A stretch of DNA of 64,000 bases from Plantago major (lineage: Eukaryota; Streptophyta; Magnoliopsida; Lamiales; Plantaginaceae), in NCBI GenBank assembly GCA_026545765.1, contig JAIFAC010000420.1, positions 1 through 64,000 of the forward strand, given 5' to 3'. The translations under genes were made by a program, and so were the position numbers. Shown in pieces: positions 47,401-58,135 of this stretch (positions are counted from its first letter, which is position 1; the number at the start of each line of letters is the position of its first letter). The notes below the pieces were generated by a model, which was given only the letters and a program-made list of their open reading frames with translations, made no database searches and had not been told where the DNA came from.

Positions 47401-50400
47401 TTGGAAAACCAAAAGCACGTAAGTTAGCATTTTATTGTCTCGATATGGTTATATTCAATGAAATATAGAAATGCTTTATAATAACTAATTTCTGCCGATA
47501 TTTTTTTAGTCATATACACCGTTGAGTTCCAAAAGAGAGGACTTCCACATGTTCATATTTTGGTAATCCTGAATAAGGCGGATGAGGAGAAGATTAAAAA
47601 TAACATTGATGATTACATATGTGCGGAGTTGCCTGACAAGGATACTAATCCAGAGTTGTACGAGGTAGTATCAACACATATGATTCACGGACCATGTGGT
47701 CCGGCAAGAACTACTTCTCCATGCATGGAGGACAACAGGTGCTCCAAACATTTTCCTAAGAGCTACAACGAAAATACCTTTATTGACGATTTATGTCGAT
47801 ATCACATATACCAAGAAGGGACACAGGGTCACAATGAAAAAATGGAGTTCAAATGACAATGTAAATTTATATTAATTAAATATTATACTTATTTTATTGT
47901 CAAAAATATATGATTATATGTTGTTGAGATTAATATATAATTTAAAATTTTTAAATGTATGGGTTGTCCCATACAATGCCCAGCTGTTTTGAAGTACCAA
48001 TCACACATTAACATTGAATATTGTAAAGGTGGGGCTTCAATTAAATATTTATTCAAGTACATGTGTAAAGGAAGTGACAGAGCGGGTGTTACATTCATCG
48101 ACAAAAATAATAATGATGAGATTAAGAGGCATACTGATTGTCGATACGTCAAAGATGAGGCAACTGGAGAATTTTTGAATTCCTAATACATTATAGGATA
48201 CCTGCCGTTGAGCGTTTGGCATTTCATCTAGAGGATGAGCAGGGGGTACCGTTTAAAGATGGTGATTTTATGTCGGATCTGCTTGATAAGCCTTCAAAGG
48301 AAATAATCAAGTTTCTTGAATGGTTCGAAATGAACAAGGTAGATCCGTAAGCAAGAAAATTGACGATCCCGAAGTTACCCGTGAGTATTGCCGAAAGATG
48401 GCCAAGAAGTGGTCACAGGGAAAACGTAAGACACAAGTCGTTGAAGGATGTATAATGTGCTATGGCATTTGAAAAATGTACTATATGCGACTTATGTTGA
48501 ATCATGTTAGAGGCGCAACATGTTTTCGTGATATCGTAATGTTGAATCTGTTGTTTACGAGACCGCAAGGACTCATGTGGGGCTTTAGGTCTACTAATGT
48601 ATGACGAGAGTATGTCGTGGAATTACCGAGGCAAGTTAATGGGATCAAAGACGCTTCCTTCGTCATCTTTTTACGGTACTTCTTCTTTCACGAAGCATGG
48701 CGAAACCAGAGGAGGTATGGAGGAAGACATGTAACTTATTATCTGATGGCATTCTATACTACCAGCAAAAAGCTTCTCATAATCAAGGTAATTTGTTAGT
48801 AAACTCTATATTGCGTCGAAACACTAAAATATTGTACTCTTACTTATTACTTATTTAGATTCGTTTATCGATTCAGGTTTGAGGCTTACAGATGAACAAA
48901 TTCATAACCTAGCGTTGCTTGAAATTGAGAAGCTATTGAAAGCAAACTGCAGCAGTCTTGCTTTTTTTTGAGTCTATGCCAATGCCAGATGAGTCTATAA
49001 CTGACAACGCCACGAATCAGTTTATAGTTGATGAGATGTCATACGATAAAGATGCCATGAGATTGGAATTCAATGGATCGCACTCACGCTTGACAAACGA
49101 GCAAATAAAAATTTATTATAAGATTATGGATGCAATGACGGGACAGAGGTGGTGTGTTCTTTTTACTGCCACGGTGGTACCGCAAGACTTTTTATTCGAG
49201 GACGTTGTTCGGCATGCCAGCTTAGAGGAGATATAGTGCTTCAAGAGCATCAAGTGGTATTGCATCACTCTTGCTACCTAGAGGTAGGATCGCCATTCTA
49301 GGTTTGGTATTCCTATTATGTCACGAGGAATCAACATGCAACAAGTTGAAGCCGGATTCATGTCACCGCTTACTCAAGCAAACCAAACTTATAATTTGGG
49401 ACGAGGCACCGATGACCAATAAACATTGCTTTGAAGCACTCGACAGAGTCTAAGAGATGTTATGAACGCCTAGATGATCCTTTCTTGGATTAATAGTTGT
49501 ATTTGGTGGAGATTTCAAAAGATTTTGCCGCTTGTTCCCGTGGTAGCAGCATTTGATATTGTAATGCTCTCCGTCTTTTCGAGACCGTGGATTCATGTGA
49601 GGTTCTTCACCACAAAAATATGCGATTGCGTAAATCAGAAATTCTCGCAATTATCATATGAATTGTTCCGTTATATTGTTCCTATTAATTGACACATTTT
49701 TTTACTATTCAGTCCGGATCATCAGCTGCTGAGGTTGGTGAAACTAAAGATTTTGCCGAGTGGATACTACAAGTCGGTGATGGAGTTGCGGGAGAACCCA
49801 ATGATGGCGAGGTAGACATCAAGTTACCTGATGACATACTTATTCGTGAAGTAAGTGATCCTATCTCCACCATTGTAGATTGGACATATCCTTCCCTTTT
49901 GGATCACTTAGCCAATCCAACTCTCGATCCGGAATACTTCCATCATCGTGCTATTCTTGCACCGACTAATGAAATGGTCAACGAGATCAATGATTATGTC
50001 ATGTCCAAAATGCCTGGTGATTCTATGGAGTATTTGAGTGCTGATAGCATAAGCAAGACCGAGATAGTAGATAGTGATATGGAAGAATTATTCCCAATAG
50101 AAGTCTTGAACACTATTAGTTGCTCGGGCCTACCTAATCATAGAATAGTGCTTAAGAAAGGATGCATGATCATGCTTTTGAGAAATATTGATCAGGCTTC
50201 AGAGTTGTGCAATGGAACAAGGCTTATAGTCACTAATCTGGGGAAACAAATCATAGAAGCAAGAATGATATCTGGAATGAATGCTGGTCGAAAGGTTTAC
50301 CTCCCTAGGGTGACTATGATCCCATCAGATGAGACTAAATTTCCTCTAAGTTTTGATAGGAGACAGTTTCCTATATCCGCTTTGGTAAATGACGATAAAT

Positions 50401-50592
50401 AAAAGTCGTGATGCCTCTCTCAAGTCGGCCTCTACCTACCTTCTCCTCAGATTCACCACGGACAACCTAGATGTTGCCTTCTAGAGTTACAAGTAGAAAG
50501 GGACCGAAAGTACTAATATGTGATATAGAAGGTAAGACGCATTTACGCATACAACAAACGTGGTTTACAAAGAAGTTTTCGATAAATTATGA
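44425..50592 (+). pseudogene. Helitron Rep/Pif1-helicase gene, decayed
   Basis: N-terminal exons 44425-44631, 44729-45142 and 45248-45333 join in phase with good splice sites and carry two AT-hook-like motifs (KKRGRKP, AKRGRKL). The Rep part starts at about 46020 with YLDFGDPEYKCEHCGALFWF (Cys pair), then LPILQQPPQL, YNMMFSFTSMGGKID, PSSFPGGARWYMH, the HUH motif LPHVHIL near 47540 and the tyrosine motif IKYLFKYMCKG near 48040. The helicase part shows TNEQIKIYYKIMDAMTG near 49110, Walker B IIWDEAPMTNKHCFEALDR near 49400, FGGDFKRILPLVP near 49505, an intact 237-residue stretch 49689-50402 (ILAPTNEMVNEINDYVM, KKGCMIMLLRNID, NGTRLIVTNL), and the tail NVVYKEVFDKL to 50592. The Walker A lysine loop is not readable in the main frame, and many frame changes separate the blocks. 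Rep nicks DNA and Pif1 unwinds it in rolling-circle transposition. Confidence 0.85.
45334..46018. other. AT-rich spacer or intron within the Rep/helicase gene
   Basis: It lies between the exon ending LFLQ and the exon starting after tgtgcag at 46018. It contains two similar phrases (ctacaatattatggttcacc near 45530 and ctacaagattatttttatc near 45705, each followed by caacaatcacacattttgat- or acaataacacattttcac-like text), a local ~175-bp duplication. No coding was recognised. Confidence 0.55.
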
Positions 50593-51059
50593 GGTAAATT
50601 TATTTTATCATATACATTAGTTAAGATATATATATTTAAGGCTAATTTTTTAAGTTTCTCAATTTATTATGTAACTAATTGTATATCCTTATACGTTTTC
50701 AGGTACGGATGGCATAATATGAAGTCAAGTCTTACCAATAATTTTTTCGGTTTTACCTATCATAAACTATTATTCTTATACTTCAACAATTTGTTATTCT
50801 TACAAACTTTGGATCCTCATTTTTATAGATTGTTTTTTTTTACCAATCTTATACTTACTAATTTTCACAGTAGTAATCATTCAACAAAATTAATTCATAT
50901 GGATTCAATAAGCATAGGATTGTCCTCCAGTTTAAGTGTATGATAATGCTTATATTGATCAAACTACCAAGTTGAAATATGGAACAAGTCTCATAGTTAC
51001 TAATTAATGTTAGAAAGACCTTAATGTGGTTAATATAATATTAGTAATCTATGGAGTCG

Positions 51060-51345
51060 AAAAGGTTTTCGCTCCAATTTTGATGGTGAACCCATTCGAC
51101 AAGATGAAGTCCCCTATCAATTTTGATAGAAGATGGTCAATGATATGTTAATAAATTTTGCTATGACTATTAACAAAAGTCCTGGACAATCTCTCGCACA
51201 GGTCGGCCTCTACACCCTCACCCGTATTCAAACGTGATGCATTAGGTGTTCTCTCTATAGATTGCGAGGAGAAAGAGATTCAATGTATTTATATGCGACG
51301 AAGATGTTAAAACACATGACACGACGTGGTCATTAACTTCGACAT
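51060..51345 (+). pseudogene. Second Helitron helicase tail
   Basis: Reads PINFDRRW near 51118 and then MTINKSPGQSLAQVGLYTLT from 51167, the conserved end of Helitron Pif1 helicases (FDRRQFP ... TINKSQGQSLxxVGLYL). The main gene already has this segment at about 50355-50470, so this belongs to a different copy. Confidence 0.75.
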
Positions 51346-51392
51346 TTTATTATACGATATATTCATTTTTATTTTAACTTTTGTCTTCATGC

Positions 51393-51422
51393 CCCGTCGA
51401 GTATCGACGGGCCATTAACTAG
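51393..51422 (+). other. Helitron 3' end: hairpin plus CTAG
   Basis: CCCGTCGA, loop gta, TCGACGGG (51393-51411), then 11 bases to the terminal CTAG at 51419-51422, followed by T. This is the usual plant Helitron 3' structure. Confidence 0.85.
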
Positions 51423-53155
51423 TTAACCTTAATATAAAATTTAAAAAACAAACCCACACCATCAATTGTTTCTTGTTTCTAATTCTGACTCCACGGATCC
51501 AATTCCAAACTATCAGTTCAATACCCATCAATTCATCAAGGGCGCCCACTCAATTCAAGAACCTTAATTCCCCGATTCAAGAACCCTAATTCCTCAATCA
51601 AAATATTCTAACCTTCAATTGCTATCTGAACATTGGAGCGTCTGCTCTCTTTTCTTCTATCTTGCTCTATCATGGTGTCTCACTTATTCCCTTGATATTA
51701 ACCAGGATGAAGGTAAATTATCTTCCAACTCAAATAGAGCAAGGAAGAGAAGCCAAGGCATGAGCTCATTAGTTCCAAACGAGATGAGTTTGATACTTTG
51801 ATCTTATTTATATATGTTTATTCGGGCTTGAGATTGAATATTACCTTGTTTCAGTACTTTCCGAGCCAAGTACGAATGTTTGCTTGAGCATATAAATTTT
51901 TTTTCCACTAACTAAAGCCATCTCCAATGAACTATTTGTATATGGAACAGCCACTGTAAGCTTGTAAGAATACGGGAAAAATAATTTGATGGAAGAATGG
52001 AATGGCATCTCAAAATTGCATAGATTGCAAAGTCATACACAGATATTGTTGTGTAATTTCCTTGAAGTTACTGAATACCAACATAACAAATCTAGAAAGG
52101 AAAAACAAAATCTCAGAAAGCAAAACAGTCAACTAGATTTGATCGGGCAATCTCAGCCTTCACTAGTATCTTGTAAAATCCCTCATCGAGATGTTATATA
52201 TATTTATTATGTTGGCAGGATTTTGCTCGTAGAGATTTAGATGATGATTGAACATGTGAAAGAATTATTAAAATTTATTTAATATTTTTATATTTTATAA
52301 ATATAATTATAAAACAAGAACTAAGTGAATAACTAAAGGGCATATTTGGTAAACAATTTATTGTACAACTATTATATTATTATTTTAACTATGTGCGACT
52401 ACTATATCACCATAGAAAACCCCAAGTGTCTAATGGTAAAAGATTAATTAGAGGGTATATTTGACAAACAATTTAGACTACGACTACTATCTCATTTTAA
52501 CTGTGTACGAGTACTATCTCATGGTAGAAAATCCCTACTTTGTAACTTGATACTTTCATTTTGCGTTTACAATAATAAGATGTAGATTTGGCATTTTGTT
52601 AGGCATGTTAAAATCATCGGAAGAAAATTTGAAGCCAGTATTCATTTAAATTAAGAACTGTTTCCTGTATCAGGTTCATGAATAGAATGTTTTCTTGAGA
52701 AAAGGTGCATCTTTTTCCCTCAGAAAAGTAGAAAAGTATTTGTAATTACATTAACCGTTAGAATTCAAAAGCAAACTTTTGTGGTCCTCTAAGAGCTGAA
52801 AGTCTAACCAGGTAATCTAAGAAGAGAAGTTAAATTTAATATTTGGGATAATTCCACGTTATTCGGATTATCGCATTCACATAAGAATAAGATGCTCGAC
52901 TATTTATTTTTCATAAAAGATTACTCAACTATTGATCTTGTATCATACAAGGTACTCGAAGAGAATATTACAGTACTATATTTACTGACTCCAAAGCACC
53001 TGTACCCGTTCTCCTTCTAATTGTCTGCATTTGTTCAATCAGCCAAACATATGGGATGCATCTTTATAATCCATGGAACTGAAATGCTTGAAAACACTAT
53101 GGAATTAATCTTATGCAAACTTGCACACAAATGGACTATTATCTGAGTTTTTTCT
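51423..53155. other. Intergenic, with a tandem duplication, and 3' flank of the transporter gene
   Basis: Two short open stretches (51619-51801 and 51986-52240) have no recognised family. At about 52335-52550 two ~113-bp units share gg(c/t)atatttg-(g/a)-aaacaattta, then aact(a/g)tgtrcgastactat. The last ~250 bp before 53156 would be the 3' untranslated region of the minus-strand transporter. Confidence 0.5.
52335..52550 (+). repeat. Two-unit tandem repeat, ~113-bp period
   Basis: gggcatatttggtaaacaat at 52338 and gggtatatttgacaaacaat at 52453; aactatgtgcgactactata and aactgtgtacgagtactatc follow at the same spacing. Confidence 0.75.
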
Positions 53156-55062
53156 CTACTCTTTTACTGGTACAGGAACTCCTTCCTCTATTGACTTCAC
53201 CTCAGAGCCCTTGGCCGTGTCATACGCAGCGTGAAGTCCCAACAACAAGTAGTAAACGAAGAGAAACGCAGTCCATCCTCCAAACCTATAGAACGAATAC
53301 TTGTCTATCGAACCAAGAAGGAAGAGATTGATGGCAATGGAGAGTGACGGCAACCAAGGGACTAATGGCACTCCCCAAAGCTTCGGTGTACAGGCTTGAG
53401 GTACGAGAAACGCTAGCCCTGCCGTTGATAGAACCCAGATAGGAACAGTAAAGCAGTATCCTATCCATGCTGTCTCGTTGAGGCCCCAATAAGCTGCAGT
53501 AGCAGCTGAAGATGCAAGGATCAGGACGAGGAAAAAGATTAGCTTGTTGCGGTTTTCAACTGAGGTCTCGCCAGTGACATAGTATCGCCGTACAATAAGG
53601 GCCACTGCTACAAGGGAGAAGATGAAGAGAGTTGAGATTGATAGTAAGTCGGATAGGATGTTAAGGCTCGTGAAGAAGGCGATGAGTGCTGTAGCGGAAA
53701 GCATAGCAATGGTTGCGTTGATGGGAGTTCCGGTTTTAGGATCAACCTTAGCGAACCATGGAGGCATCATATGAGTACGGGCAATGTGAGTTAGGTATCG
53801 TGCTTGCCCAACCGCTCCAACAAGGAGAACTGATGTCATTCCCTTTAGTGCCCCTGCGGCGACAATGTATTGAGCCCAACTCCACCCAACACTCTCGAAT
53901 GCCTTTGAGAAAGGAGCATCACGGTCAATACTTGAGTACGGTTGCATTAGGCAAAGGGTTACGGCGAGCAAGCAATATATTGCAGTGGTGATTACCATCG
54001 AGCCGACAAGGCCAATGGGAATGTCCCGAGCTGGATTCTTCGTCTCCTCAGCCATGGTTGAAACCGCATCAAATCCAACATAAGCAAAGAAGAGGACAGC
54101 TGATGCCCTGAAGACACCACGGACACCAAATGGTGCAAAGGGAACGTAGTTGCTCCTGTCGGCTTTGATAAGTCCGCATATAATGATGAACAAAATCACC
54201 ACAAGGTGAACTACAGAGGCGATGTAGTTAAGCCTTGAGGAGCCTTTCGTGCTGAGAACTGCGATAATGCAAATGAGCATAATCACACCGATAGCTATGG
54301 GGTCAAGTTGGTTGTATCCTTCCTGTAGGCTGTGAGCATGGATACGGAAATCAGATGGGTCTTTGCCACAGAGTGTGGCAAAGTAGGCTGTCCATGAACG
54401 GGCCACTGCAGCCCCACCGATTACATACTCGAGAAGGATGTTTCCAGCTGCGATGAAGGCCATGAAATCACCAAGCTCCACCCTCAAGTAAGCAAATGAA
54501 CCACCTGCAGGATTATCATTTAACAATAAGATTGGATGGAAAACTAAACCACAGTACCGAACCTATCCAACTCGAACAAAATATTCATCCATGACGGTTT
54601 ATTAGATGCCAGGAGTGTGCGTAATCATCTAAAATACTGTAACATACCTGCAACAGGGATTTCAACAGCGAACTCGGTGTAGCAAAAGACCGAAAGCAAG
54701 GCAGATAAACCAGAAACAGCGTAAGATAGCACAACGGCAGGGCCAGCATTGTCCCTAGCCTCGAGTCCTGTAAGAACGAATATTCCAGCACCAATGACAG
54801 CACCCATGCCGAACCACATCAAGTCCCACCAGTTGAGCGTCTTCTTCATCTGGTTCTGGCTACGAGCCTTCACCTGCAGTTCCTCCTCAACGCTCGACCG
54901 TGTCAGGACACGATCAATGAACCGAGAGGGAGTATGCTTCAGCGCATTGACGTAATTTCCCCAGCTCTGGAACGATTCCTCCGGGAAAAAATCTTCTTTG
55001 GAGCAGCACCCCCTCCGCCTCAGCCCCCCTCCATCACTGCTACCTTCCATCCCAGCTCCCAT
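53156..55062 (-). CDS. CAT1: Cationic amino acid transporter (CAT1-like), 587 residues
   Basis: Membrane permease of the APC superfamily (plant CAT family), which imports arginine, lysine and related amino acids, in plants usually across the plasma membrane. Two coding exons on the minus strand: 55062-54648 and 54504-53156, joined in phase 1 (GTTGCAG|GTATGT donor, CTGCAG acceptor) with no break; 1764 nt including the stop. Landmarks are the N-terminal GLRRRGCCSKEDFFPEESFQ, residues 87-95 GAVIGAGIF (first membrane segment, unwound substrate-binding loop), FCYTEFAVEIPVAGGSFAY, RVELGDFMAFIAAGN, YVGFDAVSTMAEETKNPARD, GAVGQARYLTHIARTHMMPP and LVPWLPSLSIAINLFLLGS; about 14 membrane segments are expected. 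The N-terminus matches Arabidopsis CAT1 better than other CATs from memory; CAT5 and CAT8 are the alternatives. The start is the first in-frame ATG; a second ATG lies four codons on. Confidence 0.95.
54505..54647 (-). other. Coding intron of the CAT1-like gene (143 bp)
   Basis: GTATGT donor and TGCAG acceptor on the minus strand, AT-rich between. It splits codon GGT of VAGGSF. Confidence 0.95.
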
Positions 55063-55077
55063 TTTTTCTCCTTATCT

Positions 55078-56035
55078 CTGCACATGAAATGTTCTCAAAT
55101 TAATTCATTACAATACAGTATTATACTACTACTAGATAACTAAACTCTAAACCAAACTTAAAACTCAGACAATTTTGTATCACATATTGATCTATCCACA
55201 TACTCCAAAAACCTCAAGTTCTCCTTGAAACAGAGATATTATTCAAACTAGATGTTAAATTGTTCATGATCAAATTCAAATCCAAAACCGATGTACTCTC
55301 AGCGAAAAATATCGAAAATTCTCAGTTTTTTCATCGAAATTCCAAACATCTGAGTACAATTTAAACTATTCACCCCATTCTAAATTACACTGCAGTTCTA
55401 CATGACAAAAGTACAAACCATGCAAAGCATTTCGAGAAACACTCAAAAATGCCTACTTTTTTCTTTAAAAATCCAAAACATATCACAAAACCGAGATTTT
55501 GATCTACGATAGCATATAAAAATGAACATGAAGAAATGTAGCAAGGAAACTGCTTACTTCAGAGATCAACGACGATAGAAAATGGATATTTAGGCCAGCT
55601 GTGATTAATCAATCAATGAGAAACCAAATCTGACATTAATTAATCAAGCAGAGTGTAGAAGCAACTTAACAAGAGAAGTAGTGACAGATCATGGCACAGA
55701 GTCTCCAAGACAACTAATTTTTTTTTTTAAGATTTATCACTAGTATCGGTAAGATTATCAACCTTCAGTTATATTGTACTCCCTCCATTTCAGAGAAAGT
55801 ATTACATTTTATTTCCAACGGCCAACTGTTTTCGAAGCTTTACTAATTACTCATAACGATAATAAGAATAATTTAATAAAATCATATAATAAAATTTTAA
55901 TTACTAAATTTTCATTATATAATTTTAATAATTTATTTATCGATATCGCTTAAGAAAGAATTGCTAAAAACGCGAGAAATAATGCCATAATAAGAAACGA
56001 AATTCGGGAGTAATAAAAATGAATAGGAGACTTAC
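55078..56035 (-). other. Leader (5' UTR) intron of the CAT1-like gene
   Basis: On the minus strand GTAAGT follows CAACTTTCAAAT at 56036, and an acceptor ATGTGCAG ends at 55078, 15 bases before the start codon. AT-rich between, and it carries a Stowaway element near the donor. A long leader intron may affect expression; this is inference. Confidence 0.65.
55779..56010. mobile_element. Stowaway-type MITE inside the CAT1-like leader intron (232 bp)
   Basis: TA at 55777-55778 and 56011-56012. The left end CTCCCTCCATTTCAGAGAAA and the inverse of the right end CTCCCGAATTTCGTTTCTTA form an imperfect inverted repeat. It lies about 20 bp inside the predicted splice donor. Confidence 0.8.
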
Positions 56036-56110
56036 ATTTGAAAGTTGACCTTTTCTTGTGGCTGTGTGTGTATGCAGAGAGATGAGATGAATGTGGTGAT
56101 GAGATTCAGA

Positions 56111-56120
56111 CTATATATAG
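56111..56120 (-). promoter_or_regulatory. TATA box of the CAT1-like gene
   Basis: CTATATATAG upstream of the leader exon on the minus strand, about 75 bases before the leader-intron donor. Transcription would start near 56080-56090. Confidence 0.55.
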
Positions 56121-57366
56121 TGCTAGTTTGTTAAGACACCCACTAATCATTCTGGACCAGTCGTTTTAATCACTCATTTAATGCTGCTAATTATTTCATT
56201 TTTTAATTAATCTTGACGGTAATTACGAGTTTGAATCTTTTGTCTTCTTTCCATTTTGACTCGCTTTGTGAATCTGAATCACTTTGAGTCCAGCTGTAAG
56301 AGTGGTTGGTAGAAAGTAATTTTCTGAATGTGTTTGTGATTAGAATTGTGGTTAAAAAGGGAAGTGCCAGAATCTTTTACTTCTGGTTTACCTTTTGCGG
56401 CTAGCTACCTTTTGCAGCTAGAAGAATATTTCACCACCGTGAATCTTGCGAGATTCCCTTTTAGTTAAGAAATTGACTAGATTCACATGTCTACATGCGT
56501 AGAAAAATACTTATGTTACGTATTAGGGACGTTTCCTTTCATTGATGGCATGGTATTAATTCTCTACTGTGACCGAATGTGAAGTTTTTGCCTTTTTGGT
56601 TTTATTTAAGTCGATAAACTAAGGCTATGTTATTTTCAACTTAAAACTCATTCAGCTTCAGCCTACTTTATATATTTTATACTACAATTCAGCCACCAAG
56701 AATTTCAAATGAAGTTAATGCATCCAAGATTTTCGCTATATTAGCGTAAATTAGGATTGTGAACTTCTTGTATAGTGCGACTGATTTTGTAGTTTGTGAA
56801 ATGAGCTAGCGGGTAAACTAGGGGAAGATTCAATTTAGTTGTAACAATTAAATGTGTTAAAATATGAAATGTCAAAATTTAAGGCACATCTTTCGAATTT
56901 TTCTCGATAAACTACTTAACCAAGTGTTTACGTAATATATACTTATTATAGTGTGTGAGGTATATATATGCATATGCATATAATCTATTACTCAACCTAC
57001 ACTTTAGTTATTTTGATAAATTCATATTAAATATATCTAGATGGGTAATGATATGTTGTTTAGCACACAATTAACAATCCATTTTAGTTGAGTAACATAT
57101 TTCAGTATTTGATTCACCATTTCAGCTGAGGTAATAGTTATCTTTCTTAGTTAAGTCACTACTCAAGTAAAACTCATAACACTTATAAAACCTTATAAAA
57201 TTATACTAAACATAAATTTTCAAAACTCAATTAAAATTTAGTCAGACATTATGCGTTAATTGAAATTTTGTGTCAAACAGTCCGTGTGACAATAGATGTG
57301 ACATGCGTCCAATGTATCATGAGTATACATAAGAAACAATGGCATCAACGTATGAAAGCTAACGAT
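56121..57366. other. Promoter and upstream intergenic DNA
   Basis: Upstream side of the CAT1-like gene, AT-rich. No gene or clear transposon was recognised. Confidence 0.5.
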
Positions 57367-57660
57367 TTTTTTTTTTTTTGAAACGGCAAAAATATATTCA
57401 AAACGGGATAAATTCCAGTTTTACACGAGCATAAGGAATGCTCCTATAAGCACCATACACACCAAAAATTATATTACATTACATCAAAATTCGGCTATAC
57501 ATGAGAGTAGCTAGCCTAAACCTTCTCCATTCTCCAATTTTCAAGAGATAAATCATGTAGGCTCTTTCCATTACCATTACCAAATGGCTACCAACTTACT
57601 TCCAAACATAGAGAAGCCAATTGTTCAATCCACTTTCTGGGTCAGCCTTTATCCTCAAAC
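57367..57660 (-). mobile_element. Probable 3' end of a LINE or other poly-A retroposon
   Basis: A poly-T run of about 14 followed by gaaacggcaaaaatatattc on the plus strand, i.e. a poly-A tail of a minus-strand element. This tail context is common at plant non-LTR retroposon ends. There is no coding and the far edge is unclear. Confidence 0.45.
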
Positions 57661-57751
57661 CTTCACCATATTCCTTCACCAATTTCAAATTTGAGTAATA
57701 AAGATTTAATTTTTATTCCAAGAACCAAACCACACACCCTATATTTGCCGA

Positions 57752-58075
57752 CGTCCCTTACACCCTATGCCTACAAGAGGCAGTTTAAAGAATTTAAGAC
57801 TTGGTCATAGGTTAAAGTCGAGAAACCAAGAAACTATGCTAGTTGCACCCCTCCACCCTATGTTCCCAAGTTGGCAAGTGGCAAGAAATTTAAGAATTAG
57901 CCATAAACGAATTTCCAATCACACTATTAGCAACACCCCTACACCCTATGCCTACAAGAGGCAAGTGGCAAGAAATTTAAGATGATGTCACGATGAAAGA
58001 GCCAACTCGTCCATATTTACTAATTCCCTACACCCTATGCTCGCAAGTGACAAGAAATTTAAGGTACCAATATAG
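57752..58075 (+). repeat. Tandem array, four units of ~90 bp
   Basis: caccctatg occurs at 57761, 57853, 57942 and 58031 (spacings 92, 89, 89). Each time it is followed by text like ctacaagaggcaagtggcaa and gaaatttaaga. A degenerate fifth unit may follow near 58110-58135. Confidence 0.85.
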
Positions 58076-58135
58076 TATCAAGGATCTCGATAAGGAATCC
58101 CAACAAAGCACACCACAACCCCTCAAGGTATTTAA

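Larger units (their letters stand above)
33798..51422 (+). mobile_element. Helitron-bounded composite block (17.6 kb)
   Basis: The left end TCTATGTATATATTAA follows an A. The right end is an 8-bp GC-rich stem with 3-base loop (51393-51411) followed by ccattaa and CTAG, then T, which fits the Helitron 5'-TC / 3'-hairpin-CTRR rule and A|T insertion. Inside are an RPA-like gene, an F-box-like gene and a Rep/Pif1 helicase gene in the order usual for plant autonomous Helitrons. A second Helitron left end (37340) and a second helicase tail (51060-51345) show it is a composite. The coding parts are decayed, so it is not expected to move by itself. Confidence 0.8.

Noticed and set aside
53758-53991. 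Plus-strand open frame opposite the transporter
   Set aside because: Antisense shadow of the CAT1-like exon.
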